Positions 10,905 to 23,758 of a DNA stretch of 64,000 nt are shown here, in pieces (position 1 is the first letter of the stretch; every line of letters starts with the position of its first letter). The notes beneath the pieces are model-generated. The model was not told the DNA's origin and ran no database searches. It saw nothing but the letters and a program-made list of their open reading frames with translations. The translations under genes and the position numbers were made by a program. The stretch is taken from NCBI GenBank assembly GCA_021442155.1, contig CM038229.1, forward strand, positions 66,670,443-66,734,442, in the 5' to 3' direction. The stretch is from Cymbidium sinense. Lineage: Eukaryota; Streptophyta; Magnoliopsida; Asparagales; Orchidaceae.

Positions 10905-13532
10905 AATTTGAACCCACACTCAATAATTTGAATATGTTAAATGGGGCTCATTGATTTTGAGAGAGATTTTTGAATGGATTGGAAAGGAGATTTTTGAGTT
11001 TAGAACCCATTTTCAATAAATTTGTGTATGTTGAAAATGGGTACAAAACTATTTTGAAGGAATTTTTTATGCTTCCATTGGTTCATATTTGAATTTGATT
11101 CTTTTATGTTTGGATACTCTTCATTTAACAAATTTGAGCATGTTAAATGGAGGATCAATTGATTTTGTTTTGATTTTTGATTTTAGAATTTACTCACCTA
11201 GCAAATTTGGGTATGCTAGATGAGGTGTTTGAAAAGAATTTTATTCTTTTCTTGTTTGCTCATGATGTAAATCATGTGTGAATTTGGAAGTGAAATCTTT
11301 ACTTAGCAAATTTGTTATATTAAATGAAGTCCAAATCTAATTTGATTTTGATTTTAAAAATGAGATCTTTACTTAGCAAATTTGGGTATGCTAAATAAAG
11401 CCCCAAATGTGTTTGGTTTTGTTTTGATTTTTGAAAAGAGATCTCTACTTAGCAAATTTATGTATGCTAAATAGGAGAATCCAAATGTTCTTTGGTTTAT
11501 TTTTGATTTGAAAAGAGAATATTTACTTAGCAAATTTGGGTATGCTAAATAAAGTCCATGTGTTTTGTTTTTGTTTGGATTTTTGAAAAAGAGGATCTTT
11601 ACTTAGCAAATTTGTGTATGCTAAATAAGTGAATCCAAATGTGTTTAATTTTTGTGATTTTGAAAAGAGGATCTTTACATAGTAAATTTGGGCATGCTAA
11701 ATAAGAGAATCCAAATGTGTTTAATTTTTGTGATTTTGAAAAGAGGATCTTTACTTAGCAAATTTGGATATGCTAAATAAAGAATCCAAATGTGTTTAAA
11801 TTTTGTATTTTTGAAAAGAGGATCTTTACTTAGCAAATTTGGGTATGTTAAATAAAGAATCCAATTGTGCTTAATTTTTGTGTTTTTGAAAAGAGGATCT
11901 TTACTTAGCAAATTTGGGTATGCTAAATAAGAGAATGCAAGTGTGTTTAATTTTTGTGAATTTGAAAAGAGGATCTTTACTTAGCAAATTTGGGTATGCT
12001 AAATAAGAGAATCCAAGTGTGTTTTGTTTGGTTTTAATTTGAAAGAGGATCTTTACTTAGAAAATTTGGGTATGCTAAATAAAAGAATCCAAGTGTGTTT
12101 TGTATTAGTTTTGATTTTAAAAGAGGATCGTTACTTAGCAAATTTGGGTATGCTAAATAAAGGATCTAAATGTGTTTAATTTTTGTGATTTTGAAAAGAG
12201 AATCTTTACTTAGCAAATTTGGGAATGCTAAATAAAGAATCCAAATGTGTTTGATTTTGAAAAGATGATCTTTACTTAGCAATTTTGGGTATGCTAAATA
12301 AAGAATCCAAATGTGTTTGATTTTTATGATTTTTAAAAGAGGATCCTTACTTAGCAAATTTGGGTATGTTAAATAAGAGAATCCAAGTGTGTTTGGTTTT
12401 GATTTTGATTTGAAAAGAGGATATTTACTTAACAAATTTGGGTATGCTAAATAAAAGAATCCAAACATGTTTGATTTTTGTGATTTTGAAAAGAGGATCT
12501 TTACTTAGCAAATTTGGGCATGCTAAATAAAGAATCCAAATGTGTTTGATTTTTGTGTTTTAATTTTTGAAAAGAGGAGTTTACATTTGACAAATGTGGT
12601 ATTTTAAATAGAATCCAAATTATTTTTCTTTTTGAAAAGTGATACTCTCATTTGACAAATTTGAGTATGTCAAATGGAATTCTGATATATTTTGATTTTT
12701 ATGATATTTGCAAAGTAGATTTCTATTTAACAAATTTGGGTATGTAAAAAAAATGGAAGTCAATTTTGTTTCATGTTTCAAAGATGAAGTCTTTTGTGTG
12801 TGACTTACTGCTTTTTGAAAGGATAGAAAATCCCACTTAACACATGTAGAATGTGTTGAGTGGAGTTTCAAATGGTGTGATTTCGCTTGAAGGTAAAGCC
12901 TTCATTCAATAAGTTTGGGTATATTGAATGAAGAGTCTTATCTTCAAGTTTGTAATTTTTGAAAATGGGTGAAACTCTAACTTCAACATATGTAAGATAT
13001 ATTGAAATAGAGTTTCAATTTTACGATGTTATTTTATTTGGAAATGAAATCTTCATTCAATAAATTTGGATATATTAAATGAGGATATTCATTTTCAAAT
13101 ATGTGCTTTTTGAAAAGATGATTCTGATTTTATCTTGGAAATGAAATCTTTATTTAATAAATTTGGGTATATTGAATGAGGATGTTCACTTGTGATTTTT
13201 GAAAGATGATTTTGGTTTTATTTGGAAATGAAATCTTCATTCAATAAATTTAAGTATATTGAATGAGCATGTTCATAAGTGCTTTTTGAAAGGATGAGTT
13301 TGATTTTTATTGGAAATAAAATCTTCATTCAATAAATTTAGGTATATTGAATGGAGATGTTCATAAGTGCTTTTTGAAAGGATGGTTTTGATTTTTATTA
13401 GAAATGAAATCTTCATTCAATAAAATTGGGTATATTGAATAGAGATGTTCATTAGTGCTTTTTGAAAAGATGATTTTGCTTTTTTTTTTTTTGAAAGATC
13501 CTACATGTAACAATCTTGAAGATTGTTACATG
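10905..13532 (-). repeat. Tandem hairpin array in the retrotransposon leader (about 33 units)
   Basis: Units of about 70-95 bp, most often 75-78, repeat from 10,905 to 13,532 between the primer-binding site and gag. Each unit centres on an inverted repeat around a nearly constant 10-base loop, AATTTRRGYA on the plus strand. Stems differ between units but stay paired: CATTTAACA/TGTTAAATG at 11,122-11,148, CATTTGACA/TGTCAAATG at 12,649-12,676, CATTCAATA/TATTGAATG at 13,239-13,265, TTAGCA/TGCTAA in most units from 11,370 to 12,530, and CTAGCA/TGCTAG at 11,198-11,219. Longer variants are a 10-bp stem at 11,007-11,040 and a 14-bp perfect stem at 13,504-13,532. In sense RNA the loop would read UAYYYAAAUU. 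ORFs here are by-products of the repeat. Confidence 0.85.
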
Positions 13533-13930
13533 AGGTTAAGCTATATGTGTTTTGTGAAGCTTTTTGTGTAAATATTTTTATTGTGTGAATTTTGGAAAAG
13601 TGCTTTCGAAAAAGCTATATTTTTATGAAGGATTTATTTTTCTTTATCTTTGGAATAAACTTAACCTCACCATAGAGATGGTAACGAAAAGGACTTTAAT
13701 TGTTCATTTTCTTAAATTTTATTTTCACCTATTAGGAGACCCAACAGGGGTTTTATGACTTACATGAAGTGAGGTCCTAAAACCTAAAAATATGTTGGCT
13801 AGCTTAGCTAAAGAATGAAATAAACTAAGTGCCAACAGAAAAGAAGGATAGTCTTGGATTCATATGAAATACAAACCCACTATCGATACTTGGAAACAAC
13901 GATCATTTACCAAAGATGGAGAGAGGAACC
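13533..13930 (-). other. Proximal leader between PBS and hairpin array
   Basis: No gene is seen. The stretch aligns in inverted orientation with 62,880-63,240 beside LTR E (shared wording such as ccatctttggtaaatgat), which shows it is the conserved start of the element leader. Confidence 0.6.
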
Positions 13931-13949
13931 GTCCCCAGTGGAGTCACCA
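13931..13949 (-). promoter_or_regulatory. Primer-binding site of element A
   Basis: The minus strand reads TGGTGACTCCACTGGGGAC, beginning 8 bases inside the LTR end. A tRNA 3' end complementary to it would finish in GTCACCA, as a minus-strand primer should. Sites of the form TGGTGACTCC..TGGGGA are common in plant Ty3/gypsy elements. The isoacceptor (an Arg tRNA is my guess) is not certain. Confidence 0.85.
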
Positions 13950-16900
13950 AAAAAATATGTAAAGAATATTTATATATTTTTACCTTCATCCATCTTTGGA
14001 GTAGATGAAAACAAAAATGTACAAATACACTTATTGGTGGACACCACACAAATCCACAGATGTACTTATTAGGGTGATCAGGTACTACACTGAGGAGAGG
14101 TGTACTATCTTGAGAGACATAAGTCACCATCCTGCAATAGACCTAATCACATAATAAAGACTCCTAAGGACAATGGGTCTTCGAATGTACCGAAGATTCT
14201 TCCCCTACTTTATATGGAAAAGTAAAGTAGGGTTTATTTTAAATTGGGTTCGTTAAGTTCCCTATAGAGGCAAGCCCCCATAGTTAATTACATCCTAAGG
14301 AATGAGATTCCTTAAGAATACTCTTAATTAAGGTAAATGATCGTTATCTCCAAAGATTTCAAAGATAGGACATCAATCAATTAGTTATTTTTTGGAAGAA
14401 CAAATGGGATTGATCAAAAGGAGGGAGTTATTATCGAAACCAAAGGAAGATGAGTAGGGGATGCTCATGATGCTAGGAAGCCTAGTAATCATCCCAAACT
14501 ATCCTATAGTTGGGCTTTATATTTTTCAAATTGAACTGATTTATTTATTTGAATTGGATTTTTATTAGAAATCTAGAGCTTACAATTTCACAATACAAGG
14601 TCATGGAAATGCCTAAGAGGTGAGCATTTATGCTTGTAGCCCGTAGTGAGAAGAAGCAATCTCAGATTCTAAATCTAGGGATCTTTAGCGAGGGCCAAAG
14701 CATGGCCTAAATCTAAGGAGAAAATGGGCATATGTTTTACCTCCATAAGAGAAGATAAATCACCCGACTGTTGAACTTACAATTGCCTGGAGGTAGCCCC
14801 CAACTAACTCCTCCTACATTTTTAAATACATGTAAGCAAGTCTTATGCTTTTACAAGATTCCTAAGCTATTGTTTATTTAGAAAGAAGACTAAGTCCTTA
14901 AACACACTAACTAAGAGACTAGATTATGAAGGGTATGAGTGATGACTTAATCTAATGCAAATTTTTGTTAAGTTTTATTTTAATTTTTGGACAATTTATT
15001 TGATACAAGTTATGGGATTCATATGCCTAAAGCATGAGAAATTGGTTATTAGCTAAAATCAACAAGAAGGAGGTGTGTTTCCACCATGGCTCTCAAAGGT
15101 AAAGCTATATTCTATGGAAAAGGTGGAAGCCCTCCATAAGCAAGAGTGAAGCAAGATGATTTTATGCATGATGTGAAACATACAACATCCAGCTAAGGGG
15201 TTGCTAAATATTTTATCTTGATTTATGTCCTAAGCTTTAGGTGAGGTTACAAGTTATTTAATTTTAATTTTGAATTGATTAATTGGATAAATTTATTTTT
15301 TCATAAGAGCCTAATCACATCCTAAACATTCATCGAACAATGAAGAAACTAGAGAAAATCATGCCATCTTAATGCAAAAGCTAAATAAACATCAAACAAT
15401 TTTATAAAGCTAGCGCAAAAGAATAAAAAGCCTTTATGGTGGTCACATCTAACCCAAAAAAAAAGGGTAGCTGAGCTCTACCCTTATACAACCAGATTAC
15501 AAATGAATAATTACAACTTAGAAGGAATTTATGTTATGGAAGGCTTCATTCTTCAGTCTGCTTTCTTCATTTCTTCATTTCTTTCTTTCCTTCTTTTGGT
15601 TGGTTGGGATGTGGCTTGCTCCAAAGCTTCATATGGTGCGTAAGATTTAGTCTTATGACTAATGTTCATCCTAATTCCCCCATAACATTCATTCTAAATC
15701 TTAATTACAAAATTACATGAAAATGGGAAAAGCAAATCGAACTAAAACCTACAAAATAGATATTATCTAAACATATCACACAACCCAAGCATGTATATGA
15801 ATAATTTGGACTTAGCACCCCACACATCGGTAACCAAGTCCACCTGTCCTAATTTGGATTATGCTTAGGGGTATAAGCAACCTGCATAACAAAAGCATTT
15901 GTATATTTTTATTACAGCACCCTTTAAGCACAATCCTCTGTAGAAGACATGATTAGGCTAATATCACCATCCAGTCTACGCACATACACCCTAACATCCA
16001 GTTTAAAACATTACATCATAAAATTAAATTAGGCATCAAACCATGCATCGCCCTAACATAGAGCTAGAAATGGTAACTTAGCCTAATGTGTGTGCCATGT
16101 AAGGCTTATGTGGTATGTCTTAGCTAGGCTTTAAGGTTAGAGTTTTCTAAGTGTGAGAAATTCAACTTAGAGGGGTAGTTTCATTTTAAGTGATTTAGTT
16201 GATTTGTGAATTTTATTTGGTGCTTTGATTTAGTTTGAATGAACCTACACTTAGTTATTAAGTGTTGTAAAGAGAAGAAAAGAGAAGAGAACTTCTCTTT
16301 CGCTCCTACCTTAAGTAATTTTTAAGGTAGATTCATTAGTGATTTTTCTTTAGTGAATGTTTTATTATGTGTTTTAGTTGACCCTATGTTTAGATTTACT
16401 CTTAAATAAACCCATTCAATAAGAAAGACATCTTAGGATTAATTAGGGTGAATTACTATCACATAACACACATCTATTTATTTCTTTTCAACATGTATAC
16501 CATGCATATGAATGATCGTAAACATACCTATACGTGTGATGCATGACTTTAGCACACTTTGATGATGAATGCTAAGAGGTATTGTTTAGAAAAATTTTTG
16601 ATGTTTAATGAATGCTTGATTTTGTTTAAGTAGAAAGAGGGACTCTTTTATCCATTAATCAAATACACATTTACATGTATAAAAGACATAAGTGAGTATG
16701 ACACCATTATTTTCTACACTAGGGGTGTAAGGTATAAGATCTACTTGGGGCTACTTAAAGCCTCGCAATCTCAGGAGGTCTAGACTAATATACCACTTTT
16801 CTTAAATACATGTGCATGTATAAAGAAATAAATGAATGAAGAATCATGCAAAAGATTTTTGTATTTGATTTGGTTATGCAATTTATATGTGTAAATGTGA

Positions 16901-19238
16901 AGATCCTTCTTAAGTCATAACATAAAAGTGTATAGGAATGGATTAAGCAAGTGTTATGTTCTTTTCAAATGAACTATACTCTTTGCAAATCATATCCAAA
17001 TCCATGTTAAGAGAAGAGAAAGAAAATCACATGAAGCACATCTTATAATCACATGCAAACTTATAAGTACTTATAAGTAGCATACCTTCATTTATAATCT
17101 TTGATTTGTAGGTTTTGAAAATATTTTTTGATTTAATAGTGATAATAGCCACTCATATTTTTTACTTTAGCCAAAAATATGCAATTTGACATAAAGAAAA
17201 CATTCCTTTTAATTTGATTTTTCAAGAGATATGAATGTAGGATTTCGAATGAAAAATAATCATTTAACATGCTTGGAAAGAAATAAAGTGATGTAAGCAT
17301 ATGATTTCATTCATCCTAATTAATTCTTAAGACGATCCTATAAGATCAGATTATTAAAAGTGAATCAAAATTACTTAAACAAACTTTTATTTTGTTTTGA
17401 ATTTGATTTGATTTGGGATTTGTGAAATGGGTTTGCTGGTCCTAACCCATTTCCCACATGTGTAAGTTGGTTTAGTTTAATTTTAGAACCATTAGATTGA
17501 TTTTTATATTTTGTTTGGTCTAAGGTGTAAATTAAATCTATTAATTACCCCTTACCTACACCACTTTAACATAATTAATCTAACAATTATGAGCCAACAT
17601 ATGATATGCAACCACATGGAATTTAAATCAGCAATGCTCGTAAGAAAGAAAAGGGCCTAATGAAATTGGCTAACAATTATTGATTAATTAAGGTAAAAGG
17701 TTTAATTAAGTACTTTCATAACCCTTCCCACACATGTGAGTTGGATTTGATTTCCTTGAACTTACTTTAGGCTTTTGAATGCCTAAGGATCTACCCAAGA
17801 GATTGATTAAGTTTCTGGATTAATTTTCTTTATTTTTGAGTTAGGTTAATTAAGCTATTTAGTGAAGTGATTAAATCATTAATCAATTTGCAAATTAATT
17901 AAGTCTTTATCCAAATGAAATAGACTTAGGGGAAAAGATTTGGAAAAAGAATCCTTAATCTCATTCCTTATGTCTATCTATAATTTCAAGATGATTAACA
18001 AGCTTAATTAATGAATTTATCACCCTTTAATAGGTTAATTAATCATTTAATTGAATAACAGAGTGATCAGAGATGAAATAAGCAATTAACTAGATTAATC
18101 CAATAATAAATTCCAATAAAATCATGAGAGGTCATCCCAGAACATGTAGAAACTTAATTAATGAAGTAATTAGAGAGTAATCAAGATTATTAAGTTTTCA
18201 ACTAAACCCTAATTAAGCAAAATCCATTATTTAAAATCAACTAGAAATAATTTTATTGGATTCCCCTTTGAATTATCTTTGAAATGAAGTTGAGATTGCA
18301 TTTTTTTTTGAATTTTTCTACATTTAGTTATAAATTTATGAAGTTTTTGTGATTAATAGGCCATTAAATACCTTAATTAATTAACTAATCCTGTCGGCAC
18401 CACGTGGGCTACTTACGCAGTATGATGGGATTAGTTATTTAAGTTGTCAAATCTACTGCCACGTTAGCCGGCAGTGCTATGTGCTTTCCCCTAGGCCATC
18501 CAATCAAGGATCAGATGGTCAGGATTAAACTCGTGATTATAAAGAGATTAATTCAATGGATCTACGTGGATTAATCAAGACCGTCCATCCAAAATGTGCA
18601 GGATGGGCGGTCCATGATTCATCCTTGCCTTTGCCTACGGGAGACAGAGACTGTCCATCCTCCATGGCTTGATCTGAGCTCACTTGAGCTCGGATAAGGT
18701 TTGGATTCAACCTACACCATCTAGAAGCATAGAGAAGAAAATCCAACGGTGAAATTTTAATGGGATTATAATTCCCTTCACAAATGGCCAAGGAATTTTT
18801 AACTTAAGCTCAATTTTGAAGCATACCTCACCGGAGGCTATCATCGGTGCTTCCAATGGTAGAGATAGCTTCGTCTAGTGAAGATGAAGCCCTATTGAAG
18901 GTTTCAAGCCTTGAAATGAAGTGGATCTTCCAATTAACCAAAGTCCCCTCTAATGGCTTGTGGCTTTGATCAAACTCCCCCTTCCCATGGCTTGGTTGCT
19001 TAGGATTTGCTTTGGGTGAACTTGACTTAGTCCCTTGATGGTGCTTGTAAGAGCAATTGGAGTTTCATTGAGAATTGAGCAAAGTGGAACTTTCCCTCAC
19101 CTCCCTAGTTTCGGCTTTGAAGAAATCCGAGAAGGGGAAAATGGAATGAGCTTAGGAATGCTTAGGGAAGCTTGTGGGTGCTTGCCTTTGATCCTCTGAG
19201 CTCAATCGAATGCAATATACTTGGTTTGAGTGGAAATG

Positions 19239-19260
19239 ACGGGGATTATATCTCCCCCTA
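19239..19260 (-). promoter_or_regulatory. Near-palindrome TAGGGGGAGATATA in LTR A, possible core promoter
   Basis: On the minus strand TAGGGGGAGATATA is followed by an imperfect mirror half (ATCCCCGT). In LTR D the same site is a perfect 9-bp inverted repeat, TAGGGGGAG/CTCCCCCTA around ATATA, and in LTR E it is nearly so. Conservation in all three copies and the TATA-like centre suggest a promoter or protein-binding site. Function is inferred only. Confidence 0.35.
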
Positions 19261-19669
19261 CTTGGATCGGATGACCAAGAGCCTCTTTGCAATTTTGATT
19301 AATTGAGGAGATTGATTGGGTTGTTTTGGTTGTAAGGAGTGCCATGTGCTTCAGTTTTGGCAGAGGAGTGGAAGTGTGGAGGTGCACATGTGTTAAATGA
19401 GTGTAAGAGGGATTCTATGTGGAGAATTTTGAGTGGAGTGGTCAGTTTTGGCCTTGGGTTGGGTTTGGCTGACCCAAACCCATTAGGTCATGTACACCAC
19501 CCCTTGGTGTCCAAATGGAATGATTAAATTCCAAGTGAATTTGATCATAGGTTACCCTTTGACCTAGGGGTAAAATGGTCATTTAGCTTTGATTTTGATT
19601 TGGGGAGATTTGGAATGATTGAAAAATGGGTTGTGCTAATTTTCAATGAATTTGGAGTTCATTTGATAT

Positions 19670-20350
19670 GATTTGTCTCAAGTTGACCCATTTAGGCCAA
19701 AATGGGTCAACTTGGGTCAAGTTGACTAATTGGTCAAATTGCATCAAACCAAAGGTTAGGTTAAGATCATATGACCATTTGAAATATTTTGGTATTATTG
19801 GTTTGGTTCAATTTGATTTATATGTGGTTTTGATTCATTTGAGTTCAGTTAGGTCAAATGGGCCAAATTGACGAATTTGACCTATTTGACCCAATTAGGT
19901 TAAATCATGGGTTGGTTTAGGTTTAGTTTGTCATTTGAAATGTATTGCAAGCTTTGGTTTCAATCAATTTTGACTTGGTTTGATTTCAAGTTGATTTGAT
20001 CTTTTAGGTCAAGTTAGGTTCATGATCAATTGGGCTAGGTTGGGTCTAGTTGATCAATTAAGGCTTTGATCAAGTTCAACAAGTAATTTAGAATGAATTT
20101 GACCCATTGGTTGTGATCAATTTGTCTTAGATCAAGATTTGACCCAATTTGGCTTTTTAGGTCAGGTTGGGTCAAGTGGCCAATTTGGCTTGGTTTGGCT
20201 CAATTGATGGCTTGATCATGTTCAATCATTAATGATGGATTGGTTTAGATCAATGGTTTCAATCAATTTAGTCAATAGTGGATTTTGGCTAGTTTGGCTT
20301 TTATTTTGGTTAAGTGTTGACTTGGTCAACGGCTAGGTTTGACCCAATTT
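19670..20350 (-). promoter_or_regulatory. Dense TTGACC/GGTCAA cluster in LTR A
   Basis: Within about 680 bases the sequence is built from variants of ttgacc, gggtcaa and ggtcaagttg in both orientations, well over ten exact TTGAC[CT] cores. TTGAC[CT] is the W-box core bound by plant WRKY factors. The same zone is kept in LTR D (46,540-47,390) and LTR E (56,230-57,070). It could be a WRKY-responsive enhancer or simply a low-complexity expansion. Confidence 0.4.
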
Positions 20351-20579
20351 GGGTGATTAATCATCCCATGATGATTGTTGCTCATAATGTGAGGCTTAGG
20401 TGGGCTTAGTTCAATCTAATTTGGGTTGGATTAGAATTTGGATCAAAAAGATGCTTTAGGTCACTTTAGGTTAAGTGGGGGCAATTGACTTGATCAATGC
20501 CTGATTCAAGTTTGGTTGAACTCACATATGGACTTGTGATTGAGATATAAATCCAATTGCAAGTGATTTGGAGTCAAAT

Positions 20580-20800
20580 GAATTTTGATTCATTTGACTA
20601 TTTTAAGTGAAAAGGGTGAACATGGGTTTGACTTGGGTTGGTTTGATTTTGGTTTGGTGATTGAAATTTGTGTTTATATTTGTATTCATGATTGAAGGAT
20701 TGATTGAATCATGAAGAAAATCCAAGGGTTTGGATTGCTTTGAGTTTGATTTGGCTAAGTTCAAGAATTTTACTTGAAAAAGCATAGGTTGGATTTGGAT
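20580..20800 (-). repeat. Single copy of the 182-bp LTR unit that is amplified in LTR D
   Basis: Contains the inverted repeat ttcatgatt/aatcatgaa (plus strand around 20,690-20,715) and the flanking words found five times in tandem at 45,480-46,390. Here, and in LTR E near 55,860-56,060, it is present once. Confidence 0.6.
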
Positions 20801-22689
20801 TTGAGTTTTGAATTTGGCTTTGGTTATATGAATTCATATTTCATTTATATTTGTGAATATAAATGAAAATATAAATGGGTTATGAGAAAGTCTCTTGAGC
20901 TTGAAGTGATTGGGATTTGATTTGAGCTAAGTTTATAAGATGTAATTAAAGTGACTTAGGAAAGATTTTGGATTTGGTATTGAGTTTTGGATTTAATTTT
21001 GGTTAATTGAATTTATATTTATGAATATAAATGAGAATATAAATGGGTTGTGAGAAAATCTTTTGATTTTGAAGTAATTTGGATTTTTAGAATTTATTTG
21101 AATGATTTGAGAAAGATCATTTAAGTTGGAAATTGGTTTGAATGATTTGAGAAAAATCATTTAAGTTGGAATTTGATTTGAATTTTGATTTAGAATTGAT
21201 TTGGGTTTGAAGTTGATTTGAATTTGAAGTTGATTTGAGAAAAGGAGGTGACGATTTGGTTCAAGCTATAGGGTAGGAAAGTCATCCTAATACCCCTAAG
21301 GTATAACCTATTCTTATGGCTAACTCTTATAAGTCTCTAAGGTTAGGTCAAGTGTTCACCTAATCCCTAGAAGTGTCTTACAACTAAGGAACTCTTAGCA
21401 TCTAGAGGAGTCCTATGTCTAAGATGGAGAATTTGAGAGCTCACTCCAAAAGTGATGTCAACAAACGCTAGCACCTATAGTTAATTACCCCTCTCAATGC
21501 TGAGAGAAAACATTCGATTAAGGTTAGTCGTTAGATTGGTAAATGCATAACATATAGTAACAGTATGTGGAGTTTTGAAATTTAGAATTTATGGAACTCA
21601 TCATTTTTTTTACTTAAAGTAGATGGTTGGGGGAACGATGATGTGCTCGATCAAGATCCAATGGTTCCATCATCTCGGACTATCGTGGTTCCTAGTCTAC
21701 TTAGTCAGAGGAGGTAGTTAACCCAACCTGACTGAAGGATCCTTGTCAGTAGCCATGGGTTGCATCATCCAAGTAATCCTTGTAAACCTGGAGTGGTGTT
21801 TGTCTAGAGAGACAAATTTAAATCCGCATTAAATAACAGCGAGATTTTTGCCCTATTAAGTGCACCCTATGATTCACATCTTAAAGAGCAGAGCCAATGG
21901 GGAACATATGGGTTATAGTCATGATCATAATATAATGGTATCAATTGGCGATAACCACCTGATCAAAGGACTTTGGTGGTAACCACATCATATGAAGAGG
22001 CTACTGGCCAAACCACATGGTCAGAGGACACAGACTGCATCCTTACTACATGAGATTGATTGAGAGTTAACATAGTTATGTACTTGATTTGACATTAGCT
22101 CCTTTGCGAGCTAGAGTTTTCTTAATTTGTCACCTTCAACAAACAATTGTAGATGGTTAGTTGAATTTTTTCTTTAAGTTTTTAGAGATTGAATTTTGTT
22201 TAGACATTTATAGCTTAATAACACATTAGATTTTGCATTTGAGTTGACTCTTGATTTAAGTTAATTTGATCTGAGCTTGTGAATATATTTTGATAAAGGT
22301 ATCCCCTCCAGTTGAAATCTCCATTCAACATAGCCATCATCGGTGTGGTTTATTATTTCAGATTCTGTTGACTCTATTAAATTAATAATAGAGGATCAGA
22401 TCTACTGTCATATGATAGAATTAGCTTCTCAGATGTCTTATTTAGTTAGAATTCTTAGAATAATATTATTAGATTTTTAGATTTTGTTAACCTGGACCTA
22501 GTCCTAAGACCTAACGTGGAATCAGCCCATGCAACATCCTCAAACACTAAGTTTAAGCATTCAGCATAGTGTCGGGGCTTATGCAGATTATTCAATTTAA
22601 TATTGATTTAACTTTAAGAGATTTAAATATTGGTGCTTATTTTGATTGAGTTGCATTACAAGTTTAAGATTTTAAATAAAATTTTTACA

Positions 22690-23480
22690 ATAATTCAATA
22701 GCCTCCTGGCGTCATCCCCACATAGGGAGCCACATTGGGGGCTAAGCTTGCCTACCATGCCAAAAAAGGCATGTATAGGTGGTGCAAATATCACGGCCGA
22801 ATGTGTCATCCCACCATGCCAAGAAAGGCATGTATGAGTCCCTAAAGCACTTGCATGTAACATTTCTCCGCAAGAAAGGGTGTGCTACTTATATAATTGC
22901 AATGTCAAGTTAAAAATCAAAATTATAATTATGGCAGCATTTTGACAGCATCCCAATGTCATCCCCGTGTAGGGGCTACCTCGAGTATGCTGGGTCTGCT
23001 CACCATACCAAGAAATGCATGCATGTGTGGTATGAATACTATGGTCGAATGCACCTTCCCACCATGCCAAGAAAGGCATGTATGAGAGTACCATGAAACA
23101 AATTTTTTGCCATGAAAATGCAATTCTATACACCTATAAACATCAAATTTATAATTATGGCTGAATTTATTTTAAGCTATTTAGGTCTCCCTGTCGGTAT
23201 GAAGTTTGGCAGCATTTTGGCAACATCTCGACGTTGTCCCCCCATAGGGGGCTGCCTCAGGTATGTTGGGCTTGCCCACCATGCTAAGAAAGGTGTGTAT
23301 GGGTGGTATAAATCATGACATGAAATATGTCATCCCACCATGAAAAGAAAGGCATTTATAGGGCTCTAAGGTACTTGCGTGAAACACATATTTTCCTGCC
23401 ACACCAAGAATGGAGTGCATGGGTACTTATATACTTGCAAACAAGCACAGCTTTCCTCGCCTCATCAAGAATGATGCTGA
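22690..23480. repeat. Small hairpin repeats, CATGCC-aagaaa-GGCATG type
   Basis: A 6-bp inverted repeat around the loop aagaaa recurs: near 22,758, 22,817 and 23,062 it is perfect or nearly so (catgccaagaaaggcatg), with decayed forms near 23,010, 23,280, 23,340 and 23,405. A form with another stem, CATC-aagaat-GATG, is near 23,462. Longer units of about 250 bp that share a word like cccatagggggctgcctc carry them. Mirror copies lie at 26,220-26,720. Confidence 0.65.
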
Positions 23481-23758
23481 AACTTATATTTTAGCAGACT
23501 TGTGGCACGGGCATGCAGGGGGAGCACTCAGGCGCCTGATGCGTGTGTCTTCTGCGTGGGGCGAGAGCTCTGTCGGTGCTCACACTGAGCAGAGACAAAT
23601 GGCTTCGGTCCCTTGCGTGTGGCTCACACAGGGAGGCGGGACGGACATGAGGGAAATCACATGAGAGGCTTGCAGCTGCTGCTGTTCAATCCAAAGGAAA
23701 TCGAACGAAGGGAATGATGTAGTTGTGGGGAGAATGGAAATTAGGGTTAGAAGAGAAG

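Larger units (their letters stand above)
1..21463 (-). mobile_element. Large Tat-type Ty3/gypsy retrotransposon, left end outside window
   Basis: Read on the minus strand the order is LTR (21,463 to 13,958), primer-binding site, repetitive leader, gag, protease, reverse transcriptase, RNase H, integrase, then a long 3' noncoding tail that reaches base 1. No 3' LTR is visible, so the element continues to the left and is longer than 21 kb. The protease-RT-RNase H-integrase order is the Ty3/gypsy order. Wording such as MAPEDK...FRTPI and the integrase end GGKFEPTWEGPY are typical of the plant Tat clade, as are the large noncoding blocks beside the coding region. Stops and frameshifts break every domain, so the copy is dead as a protein source. 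The right end abuts family X DNA, so it inserted into an older repeat. Confidence 0.85.
13958..21463 (-). mobile_element. LTR A, 7,506-bp long terminal repeat (5' LTR)
   Basis: On the minus strand it begins TGTTGACATCACT at 21,463 and ends in CA at 13,958, eight bases before the PBS. The same sequence, diverged, occurs as B (41,674-44,991), D (44,992-52,040) and E (55,355-62,853). E is 7,499 bp with the same 8-base gap to its PBS, so the boundaries are well fixed. It is an exceptionally long LTR with no coding sequence; short ORFs in it are not conserved between copies. It contains a zone rich in ttgacc/ggtcaa (19,670-20,350), a GC-richer block (18,390-18,900) and a near-palindrome with GATATA (19,239-19,260). 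The five bases outside (21,464-21,468, aacgc) are the candidate target duplication; its partner lies outside the window. Confidence 0.9.

Noticed and set aside
11675..12468. Minus-strand ORFs giving a repeated peptide (YPNLLSKDPLFKI...)
   Set aside because: They are the translation of the 75-bp hairpin units; unit length, stops and frames vary along the array, so there is no sign of protein-level conservation.
11300..12540. CRISPR-like regular repeats
   Set aside because: Units are contiguous and degenerate with no unique spacers, in plant DNA inside a retrotransposon.
18537..18791. 84-codon ORF in LTR A and its counterpart in LTR D (48,456-48,735)
   Set aside because: Frames and start codons differ between A, D and E; the region is conserved as DNA, not as protein.
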